A stretch of DNA of 64,000 nucleotides from Rhabditoides inermis (GCA_963966185.1 CAWZYM010000440.1:203643-267642), one strand, 5' to 3'. Shown: positions 11,843-25,300, counted from the first letter of the stretch. The notes: generated by a model from the sequence alone, not told the origin. Translations and numbers: made by a program.

Positions 11843-12008
11843 TGCACTGTACAGGAAACCATCCTTCATCACAACAAACGATTATATCGTAGTCTTTTCA
11901 TTTTATTATGAAAAAACAATTTCAAAAAAAATATATCAACACTATTGAATCTTGCGAGACAAAAAAGACGAGAAAATAATAAGAGAACGAGACAACGTTA
12001 AACACTTC

Positions 12009-12039
<31 letters not shown>

Positions 12040-12614
12040 AGAAATTCATTAAATGAAGAAAACACGCGCGAAGGGAGAAAGAACTGGTGTAAATCACTAT
12101 CGATTGACTTCGAAACGAAGCGAGAGGGGGAGAGAAAGCAGGGCTGTCGATCGATCAATCTATCGACATTCAAATAGGACCGAACCGAGAAAGAAGGCAC
12201 AAGTCAGACACAACACTAATCCAAGAACATGAGACGAGTTAGTAAAACAACAGAGATGTGAAGATGAAAAAGTGATAAGAATGAGAGAAATCACACCCGC
12301 ACACTCACACACCACTCACTCCTCCCCAATTCCAAATAAGCAACACTAGAACCGAGATAGAAACACTCTGTGTGAAAGAGGGGGAAACGAGGGTGACCGA
12401 GACACAATAGAGATATTCTAAATATATAGTAATCATAGAACACAATGCAATACTCTCTACACCTGAAGGCGCTACGCATATAGATATCTCTGCTCTCTGT
12501 TTCTCTCTCACTCTCTCTCTTATCTGATCACAGTAGGAAACGCAGCGGATACGAAACGGGGACATTATGCTCTGAGGTAGTCTCTCCTCCTCCTCCTCTT
12601 GCTGCTCCTTCTCC
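11843..12614 (-). other. Probable FBXO11 3' untranslated region and flank
   Basis: Minus-strand sequence after the FBXO11 stop codon has no further coding similarity. A canonical AATAAA on the minus strand is at 11902-11907 (TTTATT on plus), about 710 bp past the stop, and is the best poly(A) signal candidate. A (TCA)n microsatellite lies at about 12007-12038. UTR extent is inferred from the signal only. Confidence 0.45.
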
Positions 12615-12920
12615 TCACAGCACATTGGGAGTCTCCGTCTCGGTGGGAGTGGCCGAGTCGTACACTGTGTCGTTGTCCCGCACCTCCGTTTGCAATTTGC
12701 AGTGACGCTCCAGAGTACCCGCACCACAGTCACAGAAGAACCTACAACATGTTGCTCTCTCTCTCTCTCTCTCTCCCCACCTGTCATGTCGCACCATCTC
12801 AACCGTGTGCCCCTTGTGGCAGCAGTTGATGCAATTCACGCAGATCGCATTTCGATCTGTCGTATTGCACGTGATACACCGGTAGAAGTCGTGCATCGGG
12901 AACGAAGTACACGAACTGAC
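12615..12920 (-). CDS. FBXO11: FBXO11 exons 29-30: UBR-type zinc finger and C-terminus
   Basis: Exon 29 (12920-12781) starts [15 protein letters not shown] and continues [28 protein letters not shown]. Exon 30 (12741-12617 plus stop) begins FFCDCGAGT and ends [18 protein letters not shown]. The Cys/His spacing fits the UBR-box zinc finger that ends FBXO11 in animals. The two are separated by 39 nt (12742-12780) with GT and AG ends. The same 39 nt are in frame and stop-free, so they could instead be a 13-residue insertion (see findings). The exon 28-29 intron is 7.6 kb. Confidence 0.95.
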   Translation of the reverse strand, partial: VSSCTSFPMHDFYRCITCNTTDRNAICVNCINCCHKGHTVEMVRHDRWGERERERATCCRFFCDCGAGTLERHCKLQTEVRDNDTVYDSATPTETETPNVL

Positions 12921-15900
12921 CTGAAACACATCATGTCATCCCCCTTACGCTTATTCTCTCTCTAACGCTCTCTCTAACTCTCTCTCTCTCTCTCTCTCTC
13001 GCTCTCTCTCTTTCTCTCTCTCAGTTGCGCTCGTACGCTGCCACTGGGCGGTTGGTTGACCCAGGGAGTGAATATGCGCGCACCCGGGCGTTGTTCTGTG
13101 ACTAGTGTTGCGTTTGGATTGAGTACTATGATTCTGATTGGATAATACTTATCGATCGATTATTATTATTATTATTTCTTCCTCTCTCGCATCGCGCGGT
13201 CGGGTCGAAATGATCTTCCCCCAGTACCCTTGAGCAAAGCGGGGAATAGCTCATGAGAACGCTGTCTTCCTAGCCCGTGGAGGTACACTATTGTGGATTA
13301 TAATGGAAGGAAAGGAACACCCGGAGCCCCACGTCTATAATGGTATCTAATTCTAATGGATTATGGAAAGGAAACCGAATGGTTATCGACTGAATATCGA
13401 TCTAATATCGACTTTCGACCTTCGACCCTACCATCCCCGTTGCTAAACTGTGTTTCTCCCAGCGCTTAGCCCTAGTGGTGTACCGTATGCACTTGTTGTA
13501 TAGTCAGGATATAGCGATTCTGGATAAATGATTGATTGATTGATTGATTGATAATACTTATCACTGTTCTCTATCACGTTGCTGTTCCCATCCAGCACGT
13601 GCCATCTGATTTCGAGCATTCGTGTGTTTCCTCTGTGTCCACTGCTCGGCTTTCCTCTCACGCACTTGTTGCGCGATGCTCGTCGAAAGACCTTCGTAAG
13701 TCAGACTCGGTCAATGATTCTGCAAAGGCAATCTCTACTTCTTCCGATCTGTTTGTGTTGTGCATTGGTTCGTGCGTGGGTATTTACGGTAGCGTGTGTC
13801 TCGTCCCATGCCGGACGGCGTCCTCTCGGCCCCGCGTATTGATTGGTGACACATCGCTTTTTGATTCGCGAGATATCGATTATCGTTCCGCATTTGGTGG
13901 TGTATGCTTTACGCGATTGGGTGTGACTGTGATTGCCCGGGATTGTGGATGTCTCACTGGTCCCCTCCAGTGTTCCCCTTTCCTCCTCTCATGGTCCGCT
14001 ACAATTTGTATTGACTGCCCCCGCGAGAACGAAATCACCGGTCGAAAGACTTATACAGTTGTCCCCCCTCTGGTGTATGAGAAATATGCAGTTGTCCCCC
14101 CTCTGGTGTATGAGGAATATACAGTTGTCCCCCCTCTGGTGTATGAGAAATATACAGTTGTTTCCCCTCTGGTGTATGAGGAACATACAGTTGTCCCCCC
14201 TCTGGTGTATGAGAAATATACAGGCCCCCCTCTGGTGTATGAGGAATACACAGTTGTCCCCCCTTTGGTGTATGAGGAATATACAGTTGTCCCCCCTCTG
14301 GTGTATGAGGAATATACAGTTGTCCCCCCTCTGGTGTATGAGGAATATACAGGCCCCCCTCTGGTGTATGAAGATTATCACTGACTACAGGTTGCGAGTG
14401 ACACGCGAGTGGTACGCGAGTGGGTGTCATTTTGCGAGTGAGGAGCGAGTGAGACGCGAGTGGTTTGGTACGAGCAGGGGAAAAGTGCGGGGAAGAGAGG
14501 CGTGCGAGTGGCGCGCGTGTCAGCAGCGAGTCGCAATCCACTCGCGTACCACTCGCAACCACTTTGCAAAATTTTGGAACGGGTCTCGTCGCGATTGCCC
14601 TTCTTTGCATGTGAAATACGAAATCACACATGCACTTTCGGCTGTCATAGACCGCACTTGTTTTGTTTTGTTTTTCTCGGCAATATGTTTATGTATGTAT
14701 CTACTGTACGTTAATTGAACTATTGAACGTCTAGTATGTTTCCCATTTCAATATTCTCGTAGTGATTGTTTCTAATGTAGCATTTCAGTTTCGTCATATC
14801 TGTTCATGCGACTCCCAGTCGCTGCAATGACAGAACACCCGTCCTATTCCTATCATTACCTAGAGGACTGAAGGTAAGAGACTTTCATTATCGTTCTAGA
14901 ACGCTGTGTAAATCTTCACTAGACAAGACAACGAGCGGCAGAGCAGTTATGATTAGGTGAGATTGTGGTGTTTTGATGTTTTTCTAACGTTAGTTTGTCT
15001 GTCTAACTGATCTCATTTTGCAGTTGCGTCGCCTGTACACCGCCATCGTCACGATTCGCAGCTACCAAGAAATCAAACACACAGTCACCTTCAAGCAAGA
15101 TCAAGATTATCTACGCATTCCCGCACACGTGATTGGATAACATTTACTGCGAGCCAATGACTACAGTACATTTATCGATTCTGCAATGATCTGATTGTGA
15201 GACTAGTGGCAGGAGTGATTTACCCTCCACTAGTCCAAGTGATATCTGATATCAGCGTGATTTGCGCTGAGATTGATGAAATGGTATTTGATAAAGACAT
15301 ATTCACGTCCAAACAGAACGACGTCGATTCCAAACGAGTCGGTGGGAATCGTGCTGGCTTGATTCTGTCTCTTATTCTAGTCTCTATTCTGTGGAGCCAG
15401 GATTGGATACAGAAAAGCAAACGATTGACAAGAAGATTGAGGGTGAAAACCCGGAAGCATTTGCAAAAGATGCAGGAAATCCTGCACCAGATTCAGCATA
15501 AACCAGTTCACAGTGATCCACTTCTATTCTATGGTGGAGGCGATGAAATGATAACAGATGATACCGTATTCGATACGGTAAGCAAGAGAGTGAGAATGTT
15601 TGCCCCACTCGCAGCCAAAGTGAAATGCGGTGGGTGCAATTGCGTACTGATGGGTGATGCGAGAGTGTACGCGATGGGACGACACTACCAAAAGAATGCG
15701 AAGAAAGCGTATCCCTGTCCATGGAGAGAACAAATGGACTTGAAGCCGGGAACAAAAATTAAAATGTACATGGAATTCGTGTGCAGAGTGTGCAATGAAG
15801 TTTTTGACACAGTTGGAAATGCAACTGTACATGCGAAGAAAGAACATACAGAAATGGAACAGTTTGAGAAGAGTCAGGAAGAAATGCGAAAAGAAAAGAT

Positions 15901-18900
15901 GGGAAAAAGACACGCTGCCTACGCAGAGAGAAGGAAACAGAGTTCACAGTGCGATGATGAGACAGAGACTAGTCAGTCAGCTGATCTACCATCACAGACA
16001 GAATCGATTGCCCCCTCGCAGTCAGTGAGTGAAGGCAACGGCCGAAAAAGAAAGATAGTGGATGGCAGCGCACAGACGAAGAGAGTGTGCACTGAACCAC
16101 TGGAAATAGTCGATAGATCGATGAATGAGGCAGAGACGTAGAGTGAACCAGGCAATGATGCTGCGGATCACTCAAGAGTCGATGTAGTTAGAGAGAACGA
16201 GAATGGAGAGGAAAGGCCGCATGTGAGCCGCGATACCGCTTTGATAAGAGAAAGCGAGAAGATGAAAGAAATAGAGTCCAGCCAGCTGTCAGCTGGTGTG
16301 ACTGTGCGAGAAGAGAGATCGCAGTCTGATCTACCAACGCCCGAGGAGGCGAGTCAAGACGGACCGGTCGATCAATACCAATCAATGGAAGTTGAAAATC
16401 ATGAAATTGAGAGCTCATTGATGCTATCTGAGAGAACTGTGGATCATGATGAATTTGAGGAATATCAAGTGCAAACCGAGCTGACCAGGTCGGCGATGAC
16501 TTGTCTCAATCACAGTGAGGGTGCGAATTCGCGGTTGAGCAATCAAGCAATCCATGCGTACCTCATTTCGAAATACCGTAATACGAACACATATGTGATG
16601 AACCCCGCTGTCGTGCGTGGAGTGATATGGAAAAACAAAGGGAGCGAGATCGCAACGAGTCACGCAATACAAGACACAAAGTACAGTGAAGTGGTGCTAC
16701 CGTACCACTACAACAACCACTGGACGCTAGTTGTGGCTGATAAGACACACGATAGCTACCGTATACGATCCCAGACAATGTAACTCGATCGATAATCGAT
16801 CAATCGATAAACTGGAGCGCCTGTCCGGTCGCGAGAAACAATATGCCGAGCCTGCCACCTACAGTAGGCTGTAGAGAAATGAAGTGAATTGTGGATTGAG
16901 AGTTGTGATGATACTAGAACAACTAATTGATAATCGACCGCTTTTTCACTCGATTGGAGAGCTGGAACAGCTGAGAGTGAGAATGAGAACAAAGATTCAA
17001 AATGAGAGAACGAGTCACATACCGAAACTCATGGATATTGACTTGTCCTACATGCAGGTGGACCCCATGCCACTTTCCGTGAAGAGGAGTTGGCTGGAGA
17101 AGCTCAATAAGACGACCTCGTTTGAACAGGTCGAGTATGTAGCTGATCAGTTGTGAAATTTGCCTGAAGAGGAAAGAAAAACACCTAAAGAGGAAAGAAA
17201 AACACGCGAAAGCGTGTAAACTATTGGAGAATGAGTTGCCGTCATGCGAAGCTCTCGCTGATCGGACAATGCAACCAAAGCAAAACCAAAAGAGACGAGG
17301 CTGCGCCCCGAGAGAGCAGAATGATTTGAGGACACTATATAAAAAAAAAACAAAGCACATGCGGTGAAACGTATTCTCGGCGAAGAGTCGAAGGACTGCG
17401 AAATTGGAATCAACAAAGTGGAAAGTTACTTTCGCAAGACGACTACGGTCGCGCCATGCGACTATGATGCGGTGAGGCGGCTAGCAGCCAACCTACCCAA
17501 GTTGAACATCTCCGACTCATTGTTGAGGCGGTTCGGACAAAACGAAGTGTTGACTGTTTTAAAAAATAAGCCTAATACGGCGCCAGGACCAGATGGCACT
17601 ATGCATAGTGACCTTATCCTGGCCGATCCTGAAGGGCTGTTCATTACTAAAGTATTTAATCGATGCATGCGAGAACAGTGCATCCCGAAAAGGAAGAAAC
17701 GAATACGTCTCTCATTTACAAGAAGGGAGACGAGATGGATATTGAAAACTGGCGACCGATCAGTCTTATGAATGTTCTGTACAAAGTGTACACGGGTCTC
17801 TTGACAAAGAGAATGTGCGCGATTAAAGGAATGATTAGTGATTGCCAGATGGGTTTCACAAATAGAAAAGGTACATTGGAGAACATTGCTCTTCTCCGAA
17901 CACCGATTCAACATGTCAAAGCGATAAAAGGTGACATTTGTGTATCATGGCTCGACCTTGCCAATGCATTTGGCAGCGTGCCACACATAGCGATATTCGA
18001 GGCCCTCAAGGCTTTTTTTCGCCCGAATTTCGACACATCATTGCGGACTTGTACGATGGAGCATCATTCCTCGTAAATACAAAGCACGATCAAACTAAAA
18101 GCATATCAATGAATGCAGGTGTGAAACAGGGTGACCCAATCTCACCTATCTTGTTCAACATTGTGCTGAAAATGATCATTCGAGCACATCTAAAGAGAGT
18201 GAAACCTTTGGAAATCCTTGGACAAAGGTTTTCGCTGCTGGCTTTTGCTGATGACATGGCTGTGATTACGAAGAACCATTCGGACATGCAATATCAGAAT
18301 CAGAATCAGAATATTTATCTCGAATCAAGTAACACACAATATCGATTACGTAAAATACGGTAAGATAGGTAAAATACAGTAATACAATGCCTACTGCGAG
18401 TTCCAACAACACGAATTTCGGTAGGCCCGCGGAAGCGTACGTGTTGTTGGTTATGCTTGTCATCCCCTGCTTGCGGATTCTGGGGAAGTTTCGATCTCGG
18501 CGGCGGAAGATCCGGGCTTTAACGATCGATCGCGAAGAGACGTCTCCAAGAGTGTCATCGTCTTCGAGGATTCCTCTCCAGTCTCAATGCCGTAGATGTA
18601 GAAAGTAGCAAAATCGAATACCAGTCCGGTTACTGTCCTCCGCCGCACAGCATTGTTCAGGGGTCGGGGGAATAACAGGGAAGGCACGCGACCGCGCGCC
18701 GGCAGAGAAATGAGAGGAATGTCAGCTGCAATATCAGCTGGAGAGAATGGCAGCTGACGCAAACCAGATCAATTTGATATTTAAGCCACGCAAATGCGGC
18801 ACACTAACTATCCAAAAAGGAAGAGTGATTACGAAGGAGACAAAGATGTATGACCAGTGCATTACTGTACTCGGTGAATCAGACAGTTACAAGTATTTAG

Positions 18901-21365
18901 GTGTAAATGTCGGTTTTCGCGATATAATCGAACCGACTGAATCACTCGAGCAAATGAAAATCGATATGAGGAAGCTGGCAGCAGCCAGAGGCTCGCTCAG
19001 TGGCGATCAGCTGAGAGACGCAATCAAGACCTTTGTGATTTCGCGCCTATACTATTTCGCGATGAATGACAAGTTGCCAATGAGCAGCATTGATGAGCTA
19101 GAGAGGACGCTTGCAACAACTGTTGCCCACATACAGAATGTGAAGGGTGGAGTGCCGGAACCGTACTTGTACTGCTCGAAAGGCTTCCATTTGCAACATC
19201 CGAAAGACATCATGTATACTGGTAATATAAACACGACAATGAAGCTGTTGTGATCGGACGATAACTATATAAAGAATGTGTTTTGGAATCTTCTGGAATA
19301 CATTTCAGTAACTTGGAATGGAGTGCAAGAGGCAATCACGCTCGATAAGAAAGAGATGTGTGCACGCTATTTGAATGATGAGCAGTTGGGATACCAAATC
19401 GGGTCATACGGTAGCCGGACAAATGTGATGCGCAACTGCCGTGTGAATGGTGAGCTGGTGGTTAAAATGCAAGCAACCCTAGCCAGCAAAAAAATCGATA
19501 ACCGATAGAAAGGAGGCAAATTGACGCAGGCAATAACTGAGAGTGCGATTGAGTGAAGACACCGGGCATTGCTCGATAATCTACCTCTGAAAGAACCGAG
19601 ATTCATTTCGAAGAATGCAGAATCAGACAAGATGTGCTCTGTGTGCAATGAGAGAAAGATCGAGACGCTTGCTCACGTGCTCAATGGGTGTGAAGCTCAT
19701 TTGAAAACGGGAGTGACGGACAGGCATAACAACATTCAAGACATAATAGTAGCTGCTGCGGAAAAGAGCGCAGTGAATCAAAATGCTTGGATTGAGACTG
19801 ATACGCGCAATGCGATAGATGGAGGAAACCTCCGCCCTGACATTGTTCTAAAAAGAGAGAGTGAAAAGGAAGTGATGATAGTGGATGTGCGTGTCTCTTT
19901 TGGAAAGGGAATCGAGTCATTCCACAACGCCGCTACTGAGAAGATCGATAAGTACACTGGTGTTGCTGAAACATATAAAGCGTTGGGATACAAAGTGTCT
20001 TTTTACCCTTTCCTTGTCAGTTCTCTCGGTGACTATTGGAAAGAGAATGATAGTGCGATGAAAGCTCTTGGAATTCCAAAGACGGAGTGGAATGATTTGA
20101 TTGGACAGTTCCAATGCGAGACTCTGGAATATTCAAAAGCTATATATTATTTGCATACGTTGGGGGAGAGTTACAACCCAAAATATGAATACTAGACCAG
20201 AAAAGGCACTGAAGATGAATGCGAGATACAAAGAAAGATACGAGAGAACCCGACTACAGCGAGAAGTTGGGCAGTGAGATAAGCCATGTTACAATTCAAC
20301 ACTGATACTGTACTCGTGTAGGGCTGTCTCTCTCCCCGCGACAAGAGGATTAAGAGAGCTGTCCGATAGTGCGCGATACAGCCGGCCGCCGCCACGCTCG
20401 CCCGACGCCTCGAGGATGCTGCGACCAAGCTTCTGCTGCTGAGAGACCAACGACGGACGCGGCCGGACCCAAGTCATTTGCCAACTACCCAAGATAAACT
20501 CCAAACACCCCCAATGCCATACGATTTGAGATAAATCATTTCGATCAATCTCCTTCTCCTTCTCCCTACCTTGAACAGACACTGTCCTCTCTTGACCGCC
20601 TTCTCGACCGCGTCCTGGTTGTCGTAGATCTTGTTGTCTCTGCAAAGACAAGATGTGAGTGAGTGAGTGAGACAGGACAGGACAGAACAGGACAGACAGA
20701 CAGAAGACAGACGCACCTGAGGATGGGCCGGACGTCGGTGGCCTGACACAGTCCTCCAAACTTGTTGTGGAACAAGTGGTTGTGCTCCAGTGTCGCCGTC
20801 GCGCCGTTCGTAATCTCCACACCAGCCGCCTGCAAACAGCGAGCGATTATACAAACAAACAATAAAAACCCAATCAATCAATCATTCAATCAATCCATCA
20901 CCCACCTTTCCCTCAAAAATGCGATTCCGCCTGAGGGTGGGGTTGCTCTCTGTGGATATGAGCACGCCGGCCTGCGCGTTGCGGTAGATGTCGTTGTCCT
21001 CCAAGAGACCTGCACAGGGGAATCACGTCACTTCCCCTCTCTCCCCCCTCTCTCTCCCTCCCTCCCTCCCTCTCCACTCACCTCGTCCCTTGTTGAAGAT
21101 ACACACTCCGCCGTCGCGACCGTCGTAGATCTTGTTCCGCCTAAAACACATTAACTCAGTAAGCACACAACACAGTGATTACAGTAACACAAAATAAAGG
21201 TACAGTAACCCAATATCACAGTACCGTACCTGAGCACGGGGTGGCTGTCCGTCTTGATCCACACGCCGGCCATGGCGTTGTCGAAGATCTCGTTGTCCTC
21301 CAGAACACCCATGCCGCCGTTGTATACCTGAACCAGTGACGTAATATCCCTCTATTTCTCTATCC

Positions 21366-21415
<50 letters not shown>

Positions 21416-22290
21416 CCTCTCCTCACTCACCAGCACGCCTCCGTTCTGCCCGCCCCAGATCTTATTCCGCGTAATCTTCGGATTCGAGCCCGTGCTGAAA
21501 TTTTTTGTACAAATAGTGATAGGGGAGAGAGAGGAAAAGAGGGGGAATAAAGATGATCTGGCGTACCGAATCTGTACTCCCGAGTACAGATGGTTGAAGA
21601 TGTCGTTCTCCTCCAACAAGCCGTGTCCGTTGTCGTAGAAGTACACGCCCACCTGCAAGAACAACCATAAGATATTATAATAAACAATACTGTCTTTGTA
21701 CTGTCCGTTATACGATTCACAGCCCAAATACTATTAGAGAAACCCCATTCTTTCAATACTGCAAGAATGAAATTAGTGAGATGCAATACCGAAAACGAAT
21801 ACTGCAATACTAGCAGTGGAACGCAATGCCACTTATATAGCACATATATGTATATATATATAGCTTTCGAGTGTGAATGAAAAGCCATGAGCATGAATGC
21901 TTACCTGCTTTCCACTGTGTATCCTGTTCTTCCTGAGAATGGGCGAGCTTCCAGTGGTGACCCAGATGCCGGCCAGCGTGTTACCGTACACCTCGTTCTC
22001 CTCGATAAGACCCTTGCCCTTCTCGTGCTGCAAACAATGACGGGTTACTCAACTATTTATTCTGTAAATATACTGTAACGGTCTGTAACTGTCCTAATTT
22101 TGAAACTATAAATTAATATTTTAATATTTGTTTGATTCATGAACGATCGCGCACCAATTTGTGATCTCTAGAAGATGACACGCGTGTAGAGTGGCGCATT
22201 CTTCTCGTCTTTCTAGTATGCGCGCGCGACGCGCGCTCCTAACATTCAAATGTCTCCCAATCAGCGGGTCTAATCCCGAGTGCGCTTGCC

Positions 22291-22326
<36 letters not shown>

Positions 22327-25300
22327 GTCTCTTCCTGTCTCTCTCTGTCTCTCGCTGTCTCTGTGTCTTGTATCCAGAGACACACGGCACGATCTTTTTC
22401 AAATCTCCACGCACATCTCTCTCGTGTACACTCTGTCAAGGTGTGTTCCTTTGTCCATTCCCGTCATCGCCATCTCTCGCCAGCCAGCCCCAAGCACCTA
22501 CTTGCGAAATCAAACACTCAAACTCTCCATGTTGCATCATTTGACGAGCCTACGCAGTACCCTCACCAGCCAACTTAAACACAAACTAACATTTCACAAA
22601 AACAAAATGAATTTGCACCCCGATCTCCGATCCACTCCACACACAAATTGCTTAGGTAATCAATCCATTTCGCCCAATTCGCATGCATATAGTGCGCCTT
22701 TTGGAGTGCAATTATGGTGCGGTGGTCGCCCCTCTCCACCCACCACATAGATGCCCCCGTGCTGTCCGTCGTGTATCTTGTTGAGGCGGACGATGGGGTC
22801 GCTGCCGGTGCGGATCTGGATGCCCGCCAGCGCGTTCCCGTAGATGTTGTTCGACTCCACCAGACCTGCAACACACGCTCACATCTTATCAACCACACAA
22901 CAATTGTATGTAAATCATCCATTCTAAGAGTCAACACAGAGTGAAGCTAAAAGGCGAGATAACGCGCTTGGCGCACTCACCCCGTCCCTCTCCGAAGATG
23001 TACACTCCTCCCTGCTGTCCCGTGTAAATCTCGTTCTTCCGGATAGTGGGATCCGAGTGCGAAGTGATCCAGATGCCGGCAAACGCGTTCGAGAAGATGC
23101 GGTTCTCCATGAACTGACCGCGCCCTACAAGACAACAATCAATCAACCGTAGAACACCGCTCAAGCAAAACGAACACATCATATCAATAATAAACTAATC
23201 GATAGTAAGTAATTAATAGATGCATACACGACGCACCCTTCTCGTGTACGTAGATGCCGCCGGTGAGTCCGTGGTGCACCTCGCATCGCACCACCGTCGG
23301 GTTCGCGTGGTTCTTCACCTGAAAGCCAGAACAGCGATTAAAGGTAGTGTACCTTCTGATTCCCATATTTAAAATTATCACGAGTGTATTGTCAATGCCT
23401 TTTAGAAATATTTTCATGCCGTTTGTGGTTGTTTGTGATGAAAAAATAATGAAATTAAAACAAAAATTTATTAAATCAACATGATACGCATATTTACGCA
23501 ACTTTTTTTAAACATAACTCACTGCGTTTAGCAGATCATTTTTCTATCAGCTGTTTCCGCCAAATTCGTAAAAGAAACACATATTAAAAATGTTATCCAA
23601 AATAAGAATGACATAAGAAACAGTATAAACACATGGAAATAAATTGTCTTTAATGAAACAGCCGATAGTGTGGTCAAACTGTGTAACTTCGTGCAAGTTG
23701 TGCACACACACCCGAGCTGATTAAAAGTTATTAGATTCTACGATTTCTCCCTCCAATTTTCAAATGATTTTTTAAAACTAATTTGTTCAGAATGTATATT
23801 TGCATTATCATAATATACACATAGAATCGTAAACAATGACATGTTATATCTACGCATACACCCAGATTCAGAGGGTACACTACCTTTAATAGATATTAGA
23901 ACATAGAAAATTCAAGAACTTATCAATAATAATAATAATGTATTTATTCATAATCAGAAATCACAAAATCACAACACACAGCATCCAACAAACTAACGGT
24001 CAGACCCGTGAGTAGGGACAAAGTGAAGACTGTGACAGAGCCCATTGGCACCCATACGAGCGCATAGAATGGGTTGTCATCTCAGACACAGACACAGAAA
24101 CTACTTCAACCTTCCAGAACAGAAAGGAATCAAACTCGGGCTACCTAGTCGCCTGAGAGCAATCAATTTATATACGGGTGGGGTCATCTACAGTAAAACG
24201 AGAGAAATTATTTGTGAAAAAAGACATTAGTCGTACTCTGAAGTCCGTCTTTTTAAATTGGCATACTGTATTTGAATCTAAGAGATTCCAGTATTTCACT
24301 ACTCGATGTGTGATAAAACTCTGGCTAAGGGTGGTCTTGGAGATACTCTGTAATTTCAAGCCATTCGAACGCAATGATGATGATCTTGAATTTGCAAGCA
24401 TGAAGGGATTGGGAGCGTTTACGAAACCATACATATAGCTATGAACAAGGCGCAAATCTGACAAAGTTCTGCGAGTCCACAGTGTGTCTAGCTCCAAATG
24501 TTTTAGTCGACATTGATATGACAGTTTCGGTGCAAGCATTCTAGTAAAGGATCTTTGCACAGCTTCTAATTCGTTAGTTTGAGTTACGTTAAGTGCAAGG
24601 AGCACCTCACTACCGTACTCGAGAACTGGTCGTATTTTATATTTATAGAAGTTTAAAAACAACGACTCATTCCGTTGGAAGGCCATTCGTAATACACCGA
24701 TTCGTGAAGATGTTTTCTGAATGATTTTTCTGATTGGCTCGCTTGGACTGAGATCGGTTGTGAGATAAATACCAAGATCTTTGATTGAGTCAGTGCATGC
24801 TATTACGGAGCCATCACACATATATACAGACTTCATGGCACGTTTTCCAAAATGAATAACTCTGGATTTAGCAGCCGATAGTAAGAGTTGGCGCTCACCA
24901 AGCCATTCATGTACATTTACCAAGTCAGTTTCGAGTAATACCTTGAAATTGGGAATGTTTTGTGGAATTGACAGTTTCATGTCATCCGCGTACAAGAAGT
25001 ATTTGCTATGTTTGATAACGAAGCCGATTCCATTTACATAGATCAAGAAAAGTAGAGGTCCAACAACACTACCTTGTGGTACACCACTAAGAACTGGAAT
25101 CCAATCTGATAGTCCTGTGCCCACCCTTACCGACTGACGCGGGGCGGACACCTACCCCCCAGCCCCGATCTCTACCGTATTGTTACCGAAGATGGCCATC
25201 GGAAATCCAAACAGAACTGCGTCGGCCAAATCTGCCTACGGGCATTCTCCGGCCGGAAATCCGGCGTTGAAATTTCGCGTTTCGGATAACCCCAAGATTT

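Larger units (their letters stand above)
15158..20290 (+). mobile_element. NeSL-type non-LTR retrotransposon, degenerate
   Basis: A plus-strand element lies antisense in FBXO11 intron 28. Parts in order: a C2H2 zinc finger (about 15780-15855), an Ulp1-like cysteine protease segment (about 16540-16950), reverse transcriptase (17364-18297 and 18738-19230), and a CCHC plus restriction-like endonuclease domain (about 19620-19960). Ulp1 protease plus restriction-like endonuclease is the hallmark of the NeSL clade (first described in nematodes). The frame is broken by one amber stop, at least three frameshifts and a 429-bp insert. The ends are approximate: 15158 is the first upstream in-frame stop and 20290 is where similarity to coding sequence and its short tail fades. 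No target duplication was identified. Confidence 0.85.

Noticed and set aside
13548..14384. 278-codon plus frame ending in the VNTR
   Set aside because: The N-terminal part has no recognisable domain and the C-terminal part is the stop-free VNTR. Without transcripts it is not called a gene.
14048..14384. CRISPR-like direct repeats
   Set aside because: Units are adjacent, without unique spacers, in a eukaryotic intron: a VNTR.
20289..20822. Long minus frames across FBXO11 exons 27-28
   Set aside because: They are out of frame with the conserved exon translations or read through introns.
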